A stretch of DNA of 39,358 bases from Phycisphaerae bacterium. Lineage in GTDB: Bacteria; Planctomycetota; Phycisphaerae; UBA1845; PWPN01. Positions 8,203 to 16,219 of this stretch are shown piece by piece. The stretch lies in contig JAUCQB010000049.1 in NCBI GenBank assembly GCA_030372985.1, positions 1-39,358 on the forward strand, written 5' to 3'. The position numbers were made by a program, and so were the translations under genes. Each line of letters opens with the position of its first letter. The stretch's first letter is position 1. The notes beneath the pieces are model-generated. The model did no database searches, was not told the DNA's origin, and worked only from the letters and a program-made list of their open reading frames with translations.

Positions 8203-9341
8203 TGGATACCTAACTTGTCACGGACATAGTCGACAAACTGGCGTGCCACCACCCGGTAGTCATACAGGCTCACCACGCGCTCCCGGCCCTTGGCTCCCAT
8301 TCGGGCGCGCAGCTCAGCATCTGTCATCAGCGTCCTGAGATGCTCGGCAATGTCGTAGATGCTCGCGCGGTAGTCGGCGATCCGCAAGTTCCCGAACACC
8401 ACCCGATGCGCCTTATTAAAGCCCGACTCCTCGCCCAGGACGGCCTCGGCGATTCGGATTTCCTGTGCGACTCCCGCAAGGAGCGCGGTCTCACCGTGCA
8501 CCAGCGTCTCGGCCGGGGCCATCGCATTGATGCTGACCACCGGCCGTGCACACGCACCCGCCTCCACCTGCGGCATCCCGAACCCTTCCAACCGTGAGGG
8601 GGCCGCGTAGATGTCACAGGCGGCGATGAGATAGGGCATGAAGTTTCGCGACACCTTGTTGGTCGTGTAAATGACGTTCTTCTCGATACCTAACTGAGTG
8701 GCCAATTCCCGGTCCATCCGGTTCTGAATCTCGGTCCGCTGTTGTGGCCAGACCTTGCAGACGTACTTCCACTTGGGAACGTCCCTGGCGATCAGGGCCA
8801 GGGCCTGCATGACCTCCTGGGCGCCCTTCGACGCCGCGTCTCCGCCCACCGTCAGGATCATCAGATCATCTGGCTCGACGCCCAGCGCCTCCCGCACGAC
8901 CCTGACCTTTACATCGTTGGGATCCCTGGGGATGAAGCTGTCCGTATCGCAGCCCACCGGGAGCACGTGCATGTTCTCGCCACTGATGCCGTCGCGAACA
9001 TAAACGTCCTTGACCCATCCGGAGGTCGTCAGGATTAACGGCAGGGAGTTGAGTACCTCGCGGTAGTTGGCCACGAACCCGTCGGCCACCAGCCACGGCA
9101 CCGCCTGGACGCCGTGCCGCTGTGGATGAAGAATCAGGTGCGGCGCGTGGCCCCAATACCCGATGCCCACGACCACGTCCGGCTTGAACCACCGGTAATA
9201 CCACTCCTTCTCCTGCGCCGACTCGAAATTCACCGGGTGCACGTCGACGCCGAGATGCTGCAGACCCCTGTAAAGCAGATCACCCTGAGTCGCCAACCCG
9301 CCGGGCGACGGCGGGTAGTCATATAGAACCAATGCTTTCAT
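8199..9341 (-). CDS. Family 4 glycosyltransferase (GT-B fold)
   Basis: A 380-residue cytoplasmic glycosyltransferase. The N-terminal Rossmann half starts MKALVLYDYPPSPGGLATQG, the usual glycine-rich donor/acceptor loop. The C-terminal half has ILTVGGDAASKGAQEVMQAL and the retaining GT4 EX7E motif EGFGMPQVE, followed by GACARPVVS. It transfers a sugar from an activated donor to an unknown acceptor. Start and stop overlap both neighbours by four bases (ATGA at 9341-9338 and at 8202-8199), so it is translationally coupled to the PIG-L deacetylase and the GH100-like gene. GT4 plus PIG-L pairs make GlcN-containing thiols in other bacteria, but this N-terminus does not look like BshA or MshA. Confidence 0.85.
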   Translation of the reverse strand: MKALVLYDYPPSPGGLATQGDLLYRGLQHLGVDVHPVNFESAQEKEWYYRWFKPDVVVGIGYWGHAPHLILHPQRHGVQAVPWLVADGFVANYREVLNSLPLILTTSGWVKDVYVRDGISGENMHVLPVGCDTDSFIPRDPNDVKVRVVREALGVEPDDLMILTVGGDAASKGAQEVMQALALIARDVPKWKYVCKVWPQQRTEIQNRMDRELATQLGIEKNVIYTTNKVSRNFMPYLIAACDIYAAPSRLEGFGMPQVEAGACARPVVSINAMAPAETLVHGETALLAGVAQEIRIAEAVLGEESGFNKAHRVVFGNLRIADYRASIYDIAEHLRTLMTDAELRARMGAKGRERVVSLYDYRVVARQFVDYVRDKLGIQ

Positions 9342-10006
9342 CGGAAGGATCCTTCCTCACTTCTCATCCATGCATTCAGCGCCTGGGGAGATTCAAACTG
9401 CCAGAGCGCCTCTTGTCGGGGCGTGACCTGGGCCTCCCAACTGTCGGGCGCGAATGCGTAAAGGCCGGTCATAAGCTCATACTTCTGCTGCCATGTCGCT
9501 TGCGTGAGTGTCTCGACCAGGTGGGCATCCGTTCGAGCTCGGGGCAAATATGCCCGCCGGCCATCCTCGTAGGCAAACAGGAGCAAACGACCAGCCGTCA
9601 GCCGACCCGTTCGCCATAAACCAGCAACCGCCTGCGACACCTCCTCGTGACGCCGGTGCCGGGTGTACTCCCCCCGTGGCCCGTGTGTCAGGACCGCGTC
9701 AAAGGCTGTTCCGCATAATAACGACAAGATGGCGTCCTGAACTTCAGCCCAAGGCAGCGGAGTCTGTTCCGGACCGTCATCCAGGTCGGCCATGCCCCCC
9801 CGGGCGTTCAGACGCTGGAGGACCTGCCGGAACCGCGGCGCCCGGTCGGGGTCACTGCCCCGGCAGAGGGTGACAATCATCCAGTCCCACTGCGGCCTGG
9901 CCAGGATTTGCCCACCAGCCCAGAGCGTTTCGTCGTCGGGATGCGCCACAATGACCGCCACCCTGGGTGGCCGGGAGGTCGGATGCGGAACAGTGTCCAA
10001 GAGCAT
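9338..10006 (-). CDS. PIG-L/LmbE-family zinc deacetylase
   Basis: A 222-residue protein (from the ATG at 10006) of the PIG-L family, which removes N-acetyl groups from GlcNAc conjugates. The zinc motif AHPDDE follows the first beta-strand (RVAVIVAHPDDETLWAGG), and the second metal site is in GEYTRHRRHEEV. It is somewhat compact for the family but complete. An upstream in-frame ATG at 10033 would overlap the previous gene by 20 bases; I prefer 10006, which lies 7 bases after that gene's stop and better fits the conserved N-terminus. The adjacent GT4 gene suggests that the two enzymes modify the same amino-sugar-containing glycoside. Confidence 0.82.
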   Translation of the reverse strand: MLLDTVPHPTSRPPRVAVIVAHPDDETLWAGGQILARPQWDWMIVTLCRGSDPDRAPRFRQVLQRLNARGGMADLDDGPEQTPLPWAEVQDAILSLLCGTAFDAVLTHGPRGEYTRHRRHEEVSQAVAGLWRTGRLTAGRLLLFAYEDGRRAYLPRARTDAHLVETLTQATWQQKYELMTGLYAFAPDSWEAQVTPRQEALWQFESPQALNAWMRSEEGSFR

Positions 10007-10013
10007 GCCTGTA

Positions 10014-13000
10014 CTATCTCTCCAGCCACACATTCGCCAGGTCGGCGTGGTCGCCCATGATATTGTCGCCGCCGTCGGTCACGATGATGGTCAGCGTCTT
10101 GGCGCCGGCAACGGAAACACTGAACTCTCTGGCGGGCTCGTGACGCGTCATCCGCCCACTCTCCCAGCGTTTCCGGCCGTCTACCTGAATCTCGAAGCTG
10201 ATCGTGCCGTTCGCTGCCGCGTCCTGGCCCGCCAGCCCGTGGAAGGTCTTATACTTCCCGTCGAGATCGTAGACCAGCCTGGCGGGGGCGTGCGTGCCGA
10301 TGCCGCGATGGTAGCTCCGCGAGCCGATGCACATTGTCCTGTCCCAGACGCTCTTGTTCTTCTTGAGTTCACCCCAGCCCTGGCTGGCGGATACCGGCTC
10401 CAGCCGGTCCAGGTAGACGCCCGCGATTCTCTCGATTCTGGGCTCCAACGTGATCTGCTCGATGTCCGGAGTCAACAGCTCGGTTGGAGGAATGGCGGCC
10501 ACAGAGGTCTCCGCCCGGTAGGCGGGCGGGAGAGGAAACAGCGGTGTGCGACCGGCGCGTGCCTTGGGCGCTGCGATCGGCTTCGGCAAATCGCAGGCCC
10601 TCACCAGCCAGACGGATGCCGAGATTTCACGTTGCGGCATGTCCATGGTCGATGATACCCGCCACTGACCCTGGGGAAGATCGACCACGTACCATTTCCA
10701 CCCGTGCCTGGCGTTCAGCCCGGACGCGCACCACTGGCCCGCCGAGTCGATCAGCTTGCTTGCAGCGGGCGACCCGTTGATGTTGAACGCCGGATCGATG
10801 ACCTCCGGCGATTTGTCCGATTCGAGCAAGTAGTAAACCTTCCAGTCGTTCTCGGCCGTCTGCCCTTCGATCGTCGAGGCCCATCGCAGGCCTTCCGGCG
10901 GCGACAGTACTGTATAGTCATCGCCATAGGGCTGGGTCGCAGCAGGCTGAGTGGTCGTCCTGACCGCCTTGCTTTTCGTTGAGGCAACCGTGGCGCCAAC
11001 GACTTGCCCGTCGCAGGGATCGGGTTGATCCTCTGCTGTTGACCGGCGGAGTCGGACGACCTTCGTCTCATAAGGCCCCATATGCATGGCAAGCTTGTCA
11101 CCGCGCTTGAGCCCGACGGCCAGGCAGCGGCGATACGGGTACTCCTGTATCGCTGAGTAGTCCTCAAAAGGCTCGTTAACGCTGATCATCGCTTCGTCGA
11201 GCGTGATCTCGGCCTGGTCCGTCTCGATCCACGGGTTGCGCAGGCAGATCAGGCCCTGGCCGTCGTTCCAGTGAGCATATCCGTAGGTCTCACGCTGCAT
11301 CGCCCCGGTGTCGTGGACCGTCGGCAGGCCCTTCTCGCGCCACGTTCGCGGCCAGATGAGCTTCGTCCGCTCGAGCAGCGAGGCATTGGCCCGCGCCCAC
11401 TTCATCAATTCGGCCAGAAAGCGATATTCTTCCGGCCGCATGTGCTTGGGATTGAGGTACAGGCTGATGAACTGATGCCCGCGCAGAACCGTGACCACGG
11501 CATCGTTGTACAGCGGGTCGGGCGTCTGGTGGACGATGCCGAGTACCTCCTGTGTGGCGATTGGCACGGGCGTCACCGCCCCGTGGAGGTTATAGAAGTC
11601 ACGAGACGTGGTATAGCTCTCGCGGTAGACCGGCGCGGGGACCACACCGGCGGGGGCGTCGTCGCCGAACGGCCCGATCACCGATTCGACGTAACGCAGC
11701 CACCACGGACTGGCGTCGTAGCCGAAACAGGTCGGCTCCATCCAGATGTCCGGGCTCGCCTCGCGAACGGCCTCGAAGATATCGATGATCCCTTCGGCCG
11801 TAACTTCACGCGAAAGCTCGCCGGGCAGGTGGCCGTGGTTCTCTTCCTTGCACTCGTGCTTGTAGCCGTCGAACTTCATCTGCCCGAGCTTGAACCGCCG
11901 CGCCAAATCAGCCATGGCCTGCTTCGCCGCAGCCTGGTACCGCGTTCCCTTGGCAAGGCAGCAGACGCGGTAATCCTTGATGATCGAACTGGCCAGCGGT
12001 TGCGTCTCGTATCCCTGGCCGGCGGCCCAGAGGTTGTCGAACGACTGCGGCGTGTAGTTGTTGCTCGGCGACCACCACAGGCCGAGGCGGCAGGATTGCC
12101 CGGCCAACGCCCGGTTGAGCGGGGTGAACTCGCCCGGGAACAGCGAGCGGTCGATCTGCCAGATCCCCTGGGGCGCCGACCAGCCCATGTCGATGGTAAA
12201 CGAATCCATTGGTACCCCGAACGGCCGGTAGAGGTGCTGATCAAACGTCCTGATCAGCCCGACGATATCCTTCTCCGAAAACGGAACCGGCGAGGTCCAC
12301 CAACTGTTGTAGTTGAAGTGGGGACCTTCGCCTTTGCGACGAAACGAATCGACATATCGCTCGAACGACTCGCGCACCCGCCCCGGCGGGCAGACACCGA
12401 TGACCGCATCGCGCGAACGATAAGAGGAGTCCAATTTCATGACCACACCCGGTGCATGCGAGAGTATGATCCGCCCATCCGTGACCATGGCACTGGCCAC
12501 GGGGAACTCCACGCCGAAGAAGAGGCTCTGGGTGAAGACGGGGTAGCTCTGCCATCCCGACATGGTGAACTCCACCGGCTCGGGGAGGGGCTCATCAAGC
12601 AGGATCACCCGTTCCAGCGTCAGTTGGCCTCTCACTGAAGCGATAGGCGAGTTCGCGGCGTCAAACTCGACGTGCTGACGGAGCAGCCCGGTCTTCCCAG
12701 GCAGTGTAATGATCTTCCGTATCGTGATCTGCCCGACACCGATTCGCTGGGGCGGGTATTCAAAGACGATGGCTGGCCCATCTGGAAGAAATCGCCTGCC
12801 GCCGCGAATCGGCAGAAGGTCCGGGCCACCAACCTGCCCTTCCTTGAACTGGAGCAGCGGCGCGGTTGTCGATATCGAAAGGGATTGGCCCGTGCTCCGG
12901 TTGATGACTTGGAGCGGTTCTGCCGGCTGATCGGCGTTGAACGCCAGGTGCAGGTGCCTGTTCTCTATTGGGCCCCCGCAACCTCCGGCGGTGAGGATCA

Positions 13001-13058
13001 CCAGAAAGCCCGAACCGCATGACAAGAGACGAAAGACTCGACGTCCGGATGTGTTCAT
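10014..13058 (-). CDS. Large lipoprotein glycosidase: GH36/clan GH-D-like domain plus C-terminal NPCBM
   Basis: A 1014-residue exported protein. The N-terminus (MNTSGRRVF..SGFLVILTAGGC) is a signal with a probable, slightly weak lipobox. After a beta-sandwich N-domain, a TIM-barrel region of alpha-galactosidase/clan GH-D type spans about residues 260-620: FTIDMGWSAPQGIWQIDRS, GLWWSPSN, and MKFDGYKHECKEENHG. The Asp of KFD sits where the nucleophile lies in GH-D enzymes. The last ~150 residues form an NPCBM carbohydrate-binding domain (IGSRSYHRGIGTHAPARLVY..DGG). The substrate is unknown. Start: the ATG at 13058 has GGAG seven bases upstream; a more distal ATG at 13127 would add 23 residues without signal character. 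It is the first gene of a four-gene operon and diverges from the sulfatase. Confidence 0.72.
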   Translation of the reverse strand: MNTSGRRVFRLLSCGSGFLVILTAGGCGGPIENRHLHLAFNADQPAEPLQVINRSTGQSLSISTTAPLLQFKEGQVGGPDLLPIRGGRRFLPDGPAIVFEYPPQRIGVGQITIRKIITLPGKTGLLRQHVEFDAANSPIASVRGQLTLERVILLDEPLPEPVEFTMSGWQSYPVFTQSLFFGVEFPVASAMVTDGRIILSHAPGVVMKLDSSYRSRDAVIGVCPPGRVRESFERYVDSFRRKGEGPHFNYNSWWTSPVPFSEKDIVGLIRTFDQHLYRPFGVPMDSFTIDMGWSAPQGIWQIDRSLFPGEFTPLNRALAGQSCRLGLWWSPSNNYTPQSFDNLWAAGQGYETQPLASSIIKDYRVCCLAKGTRYQAAAKQAMADLARRFKLGQMKFDGYKHECKEENHGHLPGELSREVTAEGIIDIFEAVREASPDIWMEPTCFGYDASPWWLRYVESVIGPFGDDAPAGVVPAPVYRESYTTSRDFYNLHGAVTPVPIATQEVLGIVHQTPDPLYNDAVVTVLRGHQFISLYLNPKHMRPEEYRFLAELMKWARANASLLERTKLIWPRTWREKGLPTVHDTGAMQRETYGYAHWNDGQGLICLRNPWIETDQAEITLDEAMISVNEPFEDYSAIQEYPYRRCLAVGLKRGDKLAMHMGPYETKVVRLRRSTAEDQPDPCDGQVVGATVASTKSKAVRTTTQPAATQPYGDDYTVLSPPEGLRWASTIEGQTAENDWKVYYLLESDKSPEVIDPAFNINGSPAASKLIDSAGQWCASGLNARHGWKWYVVDLPQGQWRVSSTMDMPQREISASVWLVRACDLPKPIAAPKARAGRTPLFPLPPAYRAETSVAAIPPTELLTPDIEQITLEPRIERIAGVYLDRLEPVSASQGWGELKKNKSVWDRTMCIGSRSYHRGIGTHAPARLVYDLDGKYKTFHGLAGQDAAANGTISFEIQVDGRKRWESGRMTRHEPAREFSVSVAGAKTLTIIVTDGGDNIMGDHADLANVWLER

Positions 13059-13247
13059 TGTCTGCTCCGCAAGTGACAGGCAAACTCGGCAAGCGCCGCC
13101 CTGCCCACGCGGCGTCACACGATACACAGTACATTCTCAGGCCCACAGGAAATACGGTCAAATCAGGTTGTGCGGGGGATTTGATCGGGATGACACGTCC
13201 TGCGGCTGATGGTAACATGCGTGACGACATCAACGGAGGATCCTCAA
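13059..13247. promoter_or_regulatory. Divergent promoter region between lipoprotein glycosidase and sulfatase
   Basis: These 189 bases separate two divergent genes and must hold both promoters. I could not choose -10/-35 boxes with confidence. GGAGGA at 13235-13240 lies seven bases before the GTG at 13248 and fixes the sulfatase start there. GGAG on the minus strand (about 13065-13068) serves the glycosidase gene. Confidence 0.5.
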
Positions 13248-14531
13248 GTGTCAGACGATCGGATGACGATCCGTCTTATCCTGGCGGCTGTCAGCCTTGT
13301 CGTGCTCGCGGGCCCGGCCGTCGAGCCAGTCATAGCCGCCGAGAGCCGCCGCCCCAACGTACTGTTTCTGTTTACCGACGATCAGCGGCCCGATGCGATC
13401 GCCGCCCTGGGCAACCCGGCCATCAAAACCCCGAACATGGACTCGCTGGCCAAGCAGGGCCTGGTGTTCCGCAATGCCTACATCTTCGGGAGCGACGTCG
13501 GCGCCGTTTGCCGGCCCAGTCGTAACATGCTGCTCAGCGGTCGGACCTATTTCCGATGGAACGGTCCGTACGCCCCGGCGGACCAGCCGAACTTCCCGGT
13601 GTCGATGAAGCAGGCCGGCTACTTCACCTACCATCACGGCAAGAAGGGCAACAATGCCGTGCTCATCCAGAAGATGTTCGACGTCGACAAGTACGTCGAC
13701 GAAGGGACGGAGCGAAAAAGCGGCGAGCCCGGCAAGTCGATCGTGGATGAGGCCATCGCCTTCCTCAAGGACCGCCCGGTCGACAAGCCGTTCTTCATGT
13801 ACCTGGCGTTCGGGAACCCGCATGACCCCCGGGTGGCCGATCAGAAGTACCTCGACCTCTACAAGCGGGAACAGGTCCCTCTGCCCAGGAACTTCATGCC
13901 GCTTCACCCCTTCGACAACGGCGAGATGGTCATTCGCGATGAGCTTCTGGCTCCCTGGCCTCGAACCGAGGATGAAATCCGCCGGCAGCTTCACGAGTAC
14001 TACGCGGTCATCAGCGGCCTGGACCACAACGTCGGGCGGCTGCTCGATGCCGTCAGGCAGCTCGGCCTGTCCGACAACACGATCATCATCTACTCGTCCG
14101 ACAACGGCCTGGCCGTCGGCAGCCACGGCCTGATGGGCAAGCAGAGCCTCTACGATCACAGCGCCAAGGTGCCGTTAATCATGGTCGGACCGGGCATTCG
14201 GCCCGGCAGCAGCGAAGCCCTGGTCTACCTGATGGACATCTTCCCCACGATCTGCGAAATGACGGGCACGGCGGTTCCTGAGGGGCTCGACGGCCGCAGC
14301 TTCAAGCCGGTCATCGACGGAAGAGCCAAGAGCATCCGCGACTCGATCTTCATGTCATACCGCGACTGCCAACGCGGCATCCGTGACAAACGATGGAAAC
14401 TGATTCGTTACCCCCTCATCGGCAAAACGCAGCTTTTCGATTTGCACTCAGACCCCGACGAGCTGCACAACCTGGCCGGCGACACGGGACAGAAGGAGCG
14501 GATCGAGAAGATGATGGCCCAACTTGCCTAA
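13248..14531 (+). CDS. Type I sulfatase, truncated by premature stop
   Basis: An exported arylsulfatase-superfamily enzyme. Starting at the GTG at 13248, the signal peptide is about residues 5-31 (TIRLILAAVSLVVLAG). It is followed by RPNVLFLFTDDQRPDA, where the two Asp bind Ca2+, and by VCRPSRNMLLSGR. The C88-x-P-S-R motif is the formylglycine maturation signature and therefore needs a formylglycine-generating enzyme encoded elsewhere. Later blocks are GNPHDPR, IIYSSDNGLAVGSHGLMGKQ and FDLHSDPDELHNLAGD. The frame closes at TAA 14529-14531, inside what should be the final C-terminal helix; reading on gives 39 more codons that look like a normal sulfatase tail. All catalytic motifs precede the stop, so activity may survive. 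The likely target is a sulfated glycan. Confidence 0.85.
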   Translation: MSDDRMTIRLILAAVSLVVLAGPAVEPVIAAESRRPNVLFLFTDDQRPDAIAALGNPAIKTPNMDSLAKQGLVFRNAYIFGSDVGAVCRPSRNMLLSGRTYFRWNGPYAPADQPNFPVSMKQAGYFTYHHGKKGNNAVLIQKMFDVDKYVDEGTERKSGEPGKSIVDEAIAFLKDRPVDKPFFMYLAFGNPHDPRVADQKYLDLYKREQVPLPRNFMPLHPFDNGEMVIRDELLAPWPRTEDEIRRQLHEYYAVISGLDHNVGRLLDAVRQLGLSDNTIIIYSSDNGLAVGSHGLMGKQSLYDHSAKVPLIMVGPGIRPGSSEALVYLMDIFPTICEMTGTAVPEGLDGRSFKPVIDGRAKSIRDSIFMSYRDCQRGIRDKRWKLIRYPLIGKTQLFDLHSDPDELHNLAGDTGQKERIEKMMAQLA

Positions 14532-14651
14532 TGGAAAGAACGACTCGGCGACAAGGCCCCCCTGACGGTAGCCGAGCCAAAGGACCCCAACTTCACGCCG
14601 CCGACCGGCGAAACGCTGGATAGGCTGCTGGAACGGTGGAAGATGAAGTGA
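14532..14651 (+). pseudogene. In-frame C-terminal remnant of the sulfatase after a nonsense codon
   Basis: The frame of the sulfatase continues after TAA for 39 sense codons (WKERLGDKAPLTVAEPKDPN .. LDRLLERWKMK) and ends at TGA 14649-14651. The residues look like a typical end of a type I sulfatase and have a normal coding composition. One base change (GAA to TAA) would explain the break. A sequencing or assembly error, a true mutation, or stop readthrough cannot be separated from the sequence alone. Confidence 0.7.
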
Positions 14652-14712
14652 ACGCCGAGCTCACCAAACGGCGGGAAACAAAGCCTACAGCGGATGCGCA
14701 CGGAGATCGCAC

Positions 14713-15300
14713 ATGACCAGCCTACTGGCCCGCATCCTGCTGTCGATCATGTTGCTGCCGCTGGCGGTGGTCGTATACCTGGCCGTCCTGCTCCCTCTGA
14801 CGCGCGGCAACGACGAGGTTGCGTTCACGGCAGCAACATCTGTTACCGCGGTGTTCGTCGCGATCTACTGGTTGATGCTTTGGCGACGATCCGTTCAATG
14901 GACCTTATCGAGAGTCAGTCTTACGATCGCCGGCTCAGTCGGCTGTCTTTTCGCCGGCGTGATTGCCGGCCTCGCCGCTATGGGCGTGTCCGGCATCAGA
15001 GACGAAGCTTTTGGCGTCTTCATCGGCGGGCTCGTCGGCGCCGTCTTATGGCTGCCGGTCACAATCCTGGTGTGGCGAGAGCGACCGGCTGAACGGGCCG
15101 AGAGAATCCGCCAGTCCGCGAGTGATGTACTGTTCTGTCCGAGATGCGGGTACAACATGACCGGCCTGCAATTGGCTCGCTGCCCGGAATGCGGCGCACA
15201 GTTCACCTTGAACGAGCTATTCGCCGCCCAACGACACCAGCACGAAATTGCCGATGCGGCCAGTTCAGCAGAGGAACGGCCTGGTCGAGCATCCGTGTGA
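14713..15300 (+). CDS. Membrane protein with C-terminal planctomycete-type zinc ribbon
   Basis: A 195-residue protein with about four transmembrane helices: residues ~4-25 (ILLSIMLLPLAVVVYLAVLL), ~38-55, ~72-95 (IAGSVGCLFAGVIAGLAAMG), and ~105-125. A cytoplasmic zinc ribbon follows, CPRCGYNMTGL..RCPECGAQF (two CxxC pairs about 15 residues apart). This ribbon is attached to many different membrane proteins in planctomycetes and is a useful phylum marker; its function is unknown. The start is the ATG at 14713 with GGAG eight bases upstream. It follows the sulfatase remnant by about 60 bases on the same strand, but there is no other sign of a functional link. Confidence 0.68.
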   Translation: MTSLLARILLSIMLLPLAVVVYLAVLLPLTRGNDEVAFTAATSVTAVFVAIYWLMLWRRSVQWTLSRVSLTIAGSVGCLFAGVIAGLAAMGVSGIRDEAFGVFIGGLVGAVLWLPVTILVWRERPAERAERIRQSASDVLFCPRCGYNMTGLQLARCPECGAQFTLNELFAAQRHQHEIADAASSAEERPGRASV

Positions 15301-15317
15301 GAAGGACTCAGGTCGCG

Positions 15318-15527
15318 TCAGGGGATGCTCCACTTGGATGTACGGAGGTTCTGGTCGTTGAGCCAGAAGAGATCGACGTCGTCAGCGTACTGCTTGGCAT
15401 CCCATTCCATGGTGCGCTTCATGCGGTGAATCCGTTCCCGCCGTGAGTACGCCACGCCGTCTCCTCCGCAGCCGGTCAAAGAGAGTGCAATAAGACCCAA
15501 TAGTGCCAAGAGTATCCAGCGTCGCAT
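15318..15527 (-). CDS. Small lipoprotein, unknown function
   Basis: A 69-residue protein beginning MRRWILLALLGLIALSLTGC. This is a clear lipoprotein signal with lipobox LTGC and lipidated Cys20. The mature part of about 50 residues is charged (YSRRERIHRMKRTMEWDAKQ) and ends near KWSIP; no known domain is recognised. The ATG at 15527 has GAGG six bases upstream; the longer upstream frame has no signal character. Short basic lipoproteins of this kind are frequent in planctomycetes and are often missed. Confidence 0.65.
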   Translation of the reverse strand: MRRWILLALLGLIALSLTGCGGDGVAYSRRERIHRMKRTMEWDAKQYADDVDLFWLNDQNLRTSKWSIP

Positions 15528-15717
15528 GGTGAACCTCGCCCACGGAGGGTTAATCATCGGCCGCGGACCCCAAGCCCGCGGAAAGGCATGTCCACAGCGA
15601 GGGCCATTGTAGGAATTCGTCGGCGGGGCTGTCAACCTGTCCGGGGGAACAAGCGCATGTCCCTCCGACCAGGAGATCGTCCACGCGGGTGCCCCCAAGA
15701 CCGGTCGCACCCTGACG
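15528..15717. other. Intergenic region
   Basis: 190 bases between two minus-strand genes. No gene, RNA or repeat is recognised. It should carry the small lipoprotein's promoter, but no boxes could be assigned. Confidence 0.3.
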
Positions 15718-16176
15718 CTATGGACCGGGGGCCGTGGCCGTTTCAGGGAATTTCAGGTGCTTGGCCAGCTTGGCAACCGTCTTGGGGCCGATCCCGCGAA
15801 CCGCTTCCAGGTCCTCCGGACGTCGGAAAACAGCCTTGCTGGCCTTCCCGGGCTGCGCCTGACGATACTCGACGATCCGCTTGGCAAGGACCTCCCCAAT
15901 TCCTGGCAGGCTGGCCAACTCGGCCCAGTTGGCCGTGTTTGGATCGATCCTGGACTCGATTTCGAGCGGCCCAGCGGCAGGGGCTGATCCGGGCACCGAC
16001 AGCAGCGACATCACCGATTCACCTTGCCCTAGAGCAACAACCGGATGGGGCCGACAAAGGCACCGAGTGCCCCAGATCATCGCAAGTACTGCTCCAAAAA
16101 GGAGATAGCAGACCACGTAAGCCACCAGAGGGGCTGAGGCAGGGCGGGCAGGGGTGGAAGGATCTGTCTGAGCCAC
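15718..16176 (-). CDS. ComEA-like helix-hairpin-helix membrane protein
   Basis: A 152-residue protein. An N-terminal transmembrane helix (LVAYVVCYLLFGAVLAMIWG) precedes a linker and a tandem helix-hairpin-helix domain in the last ~75 residues: IDPNTANWAELASLPGIGEVLAKRIVEYR and AVRGIGPKTVAKLAKHL. The spacing matches the ComEA DNA-binding domain, which in competent bacteria binds incoming DNA at the membrane; in planctomycetes such proteins are mostly uncharacterised. The start codon is GTG at 16176. It lies 43 bases downstream of the GH10-like gene on the same strand and may be read from the same transcript. Confidence 0.75.
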   Translation of the reverse strand: MAQTDPSTPARPASAPLVAYVVCYLLFGAVLAMIWGTRCLCRPHPVVALGQGESVMSLLSVPGSAPAAGPLEIESRIDPNTANWAELASLPGIGEVLAKRIVEYRQAQPGKASKAVFRRPEDLEAVRGIGPKTVAKLAKHLKFPETATAPGP

Positions 16177-16219
16177 GGGTTGCCACCGCGAGGATCAACG
16201 AGACGGCAACAACGGCCCG

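Noticed and set aside
8199..10006. BshA/BshB or MshA/MshB (bacillithiol or mycothiol) pair
   Set aside because: The gene order fits, but the glycosyltransferase N-terminus lacks BshA/MshA features and no BshC- or MshC-like gene is nearby.
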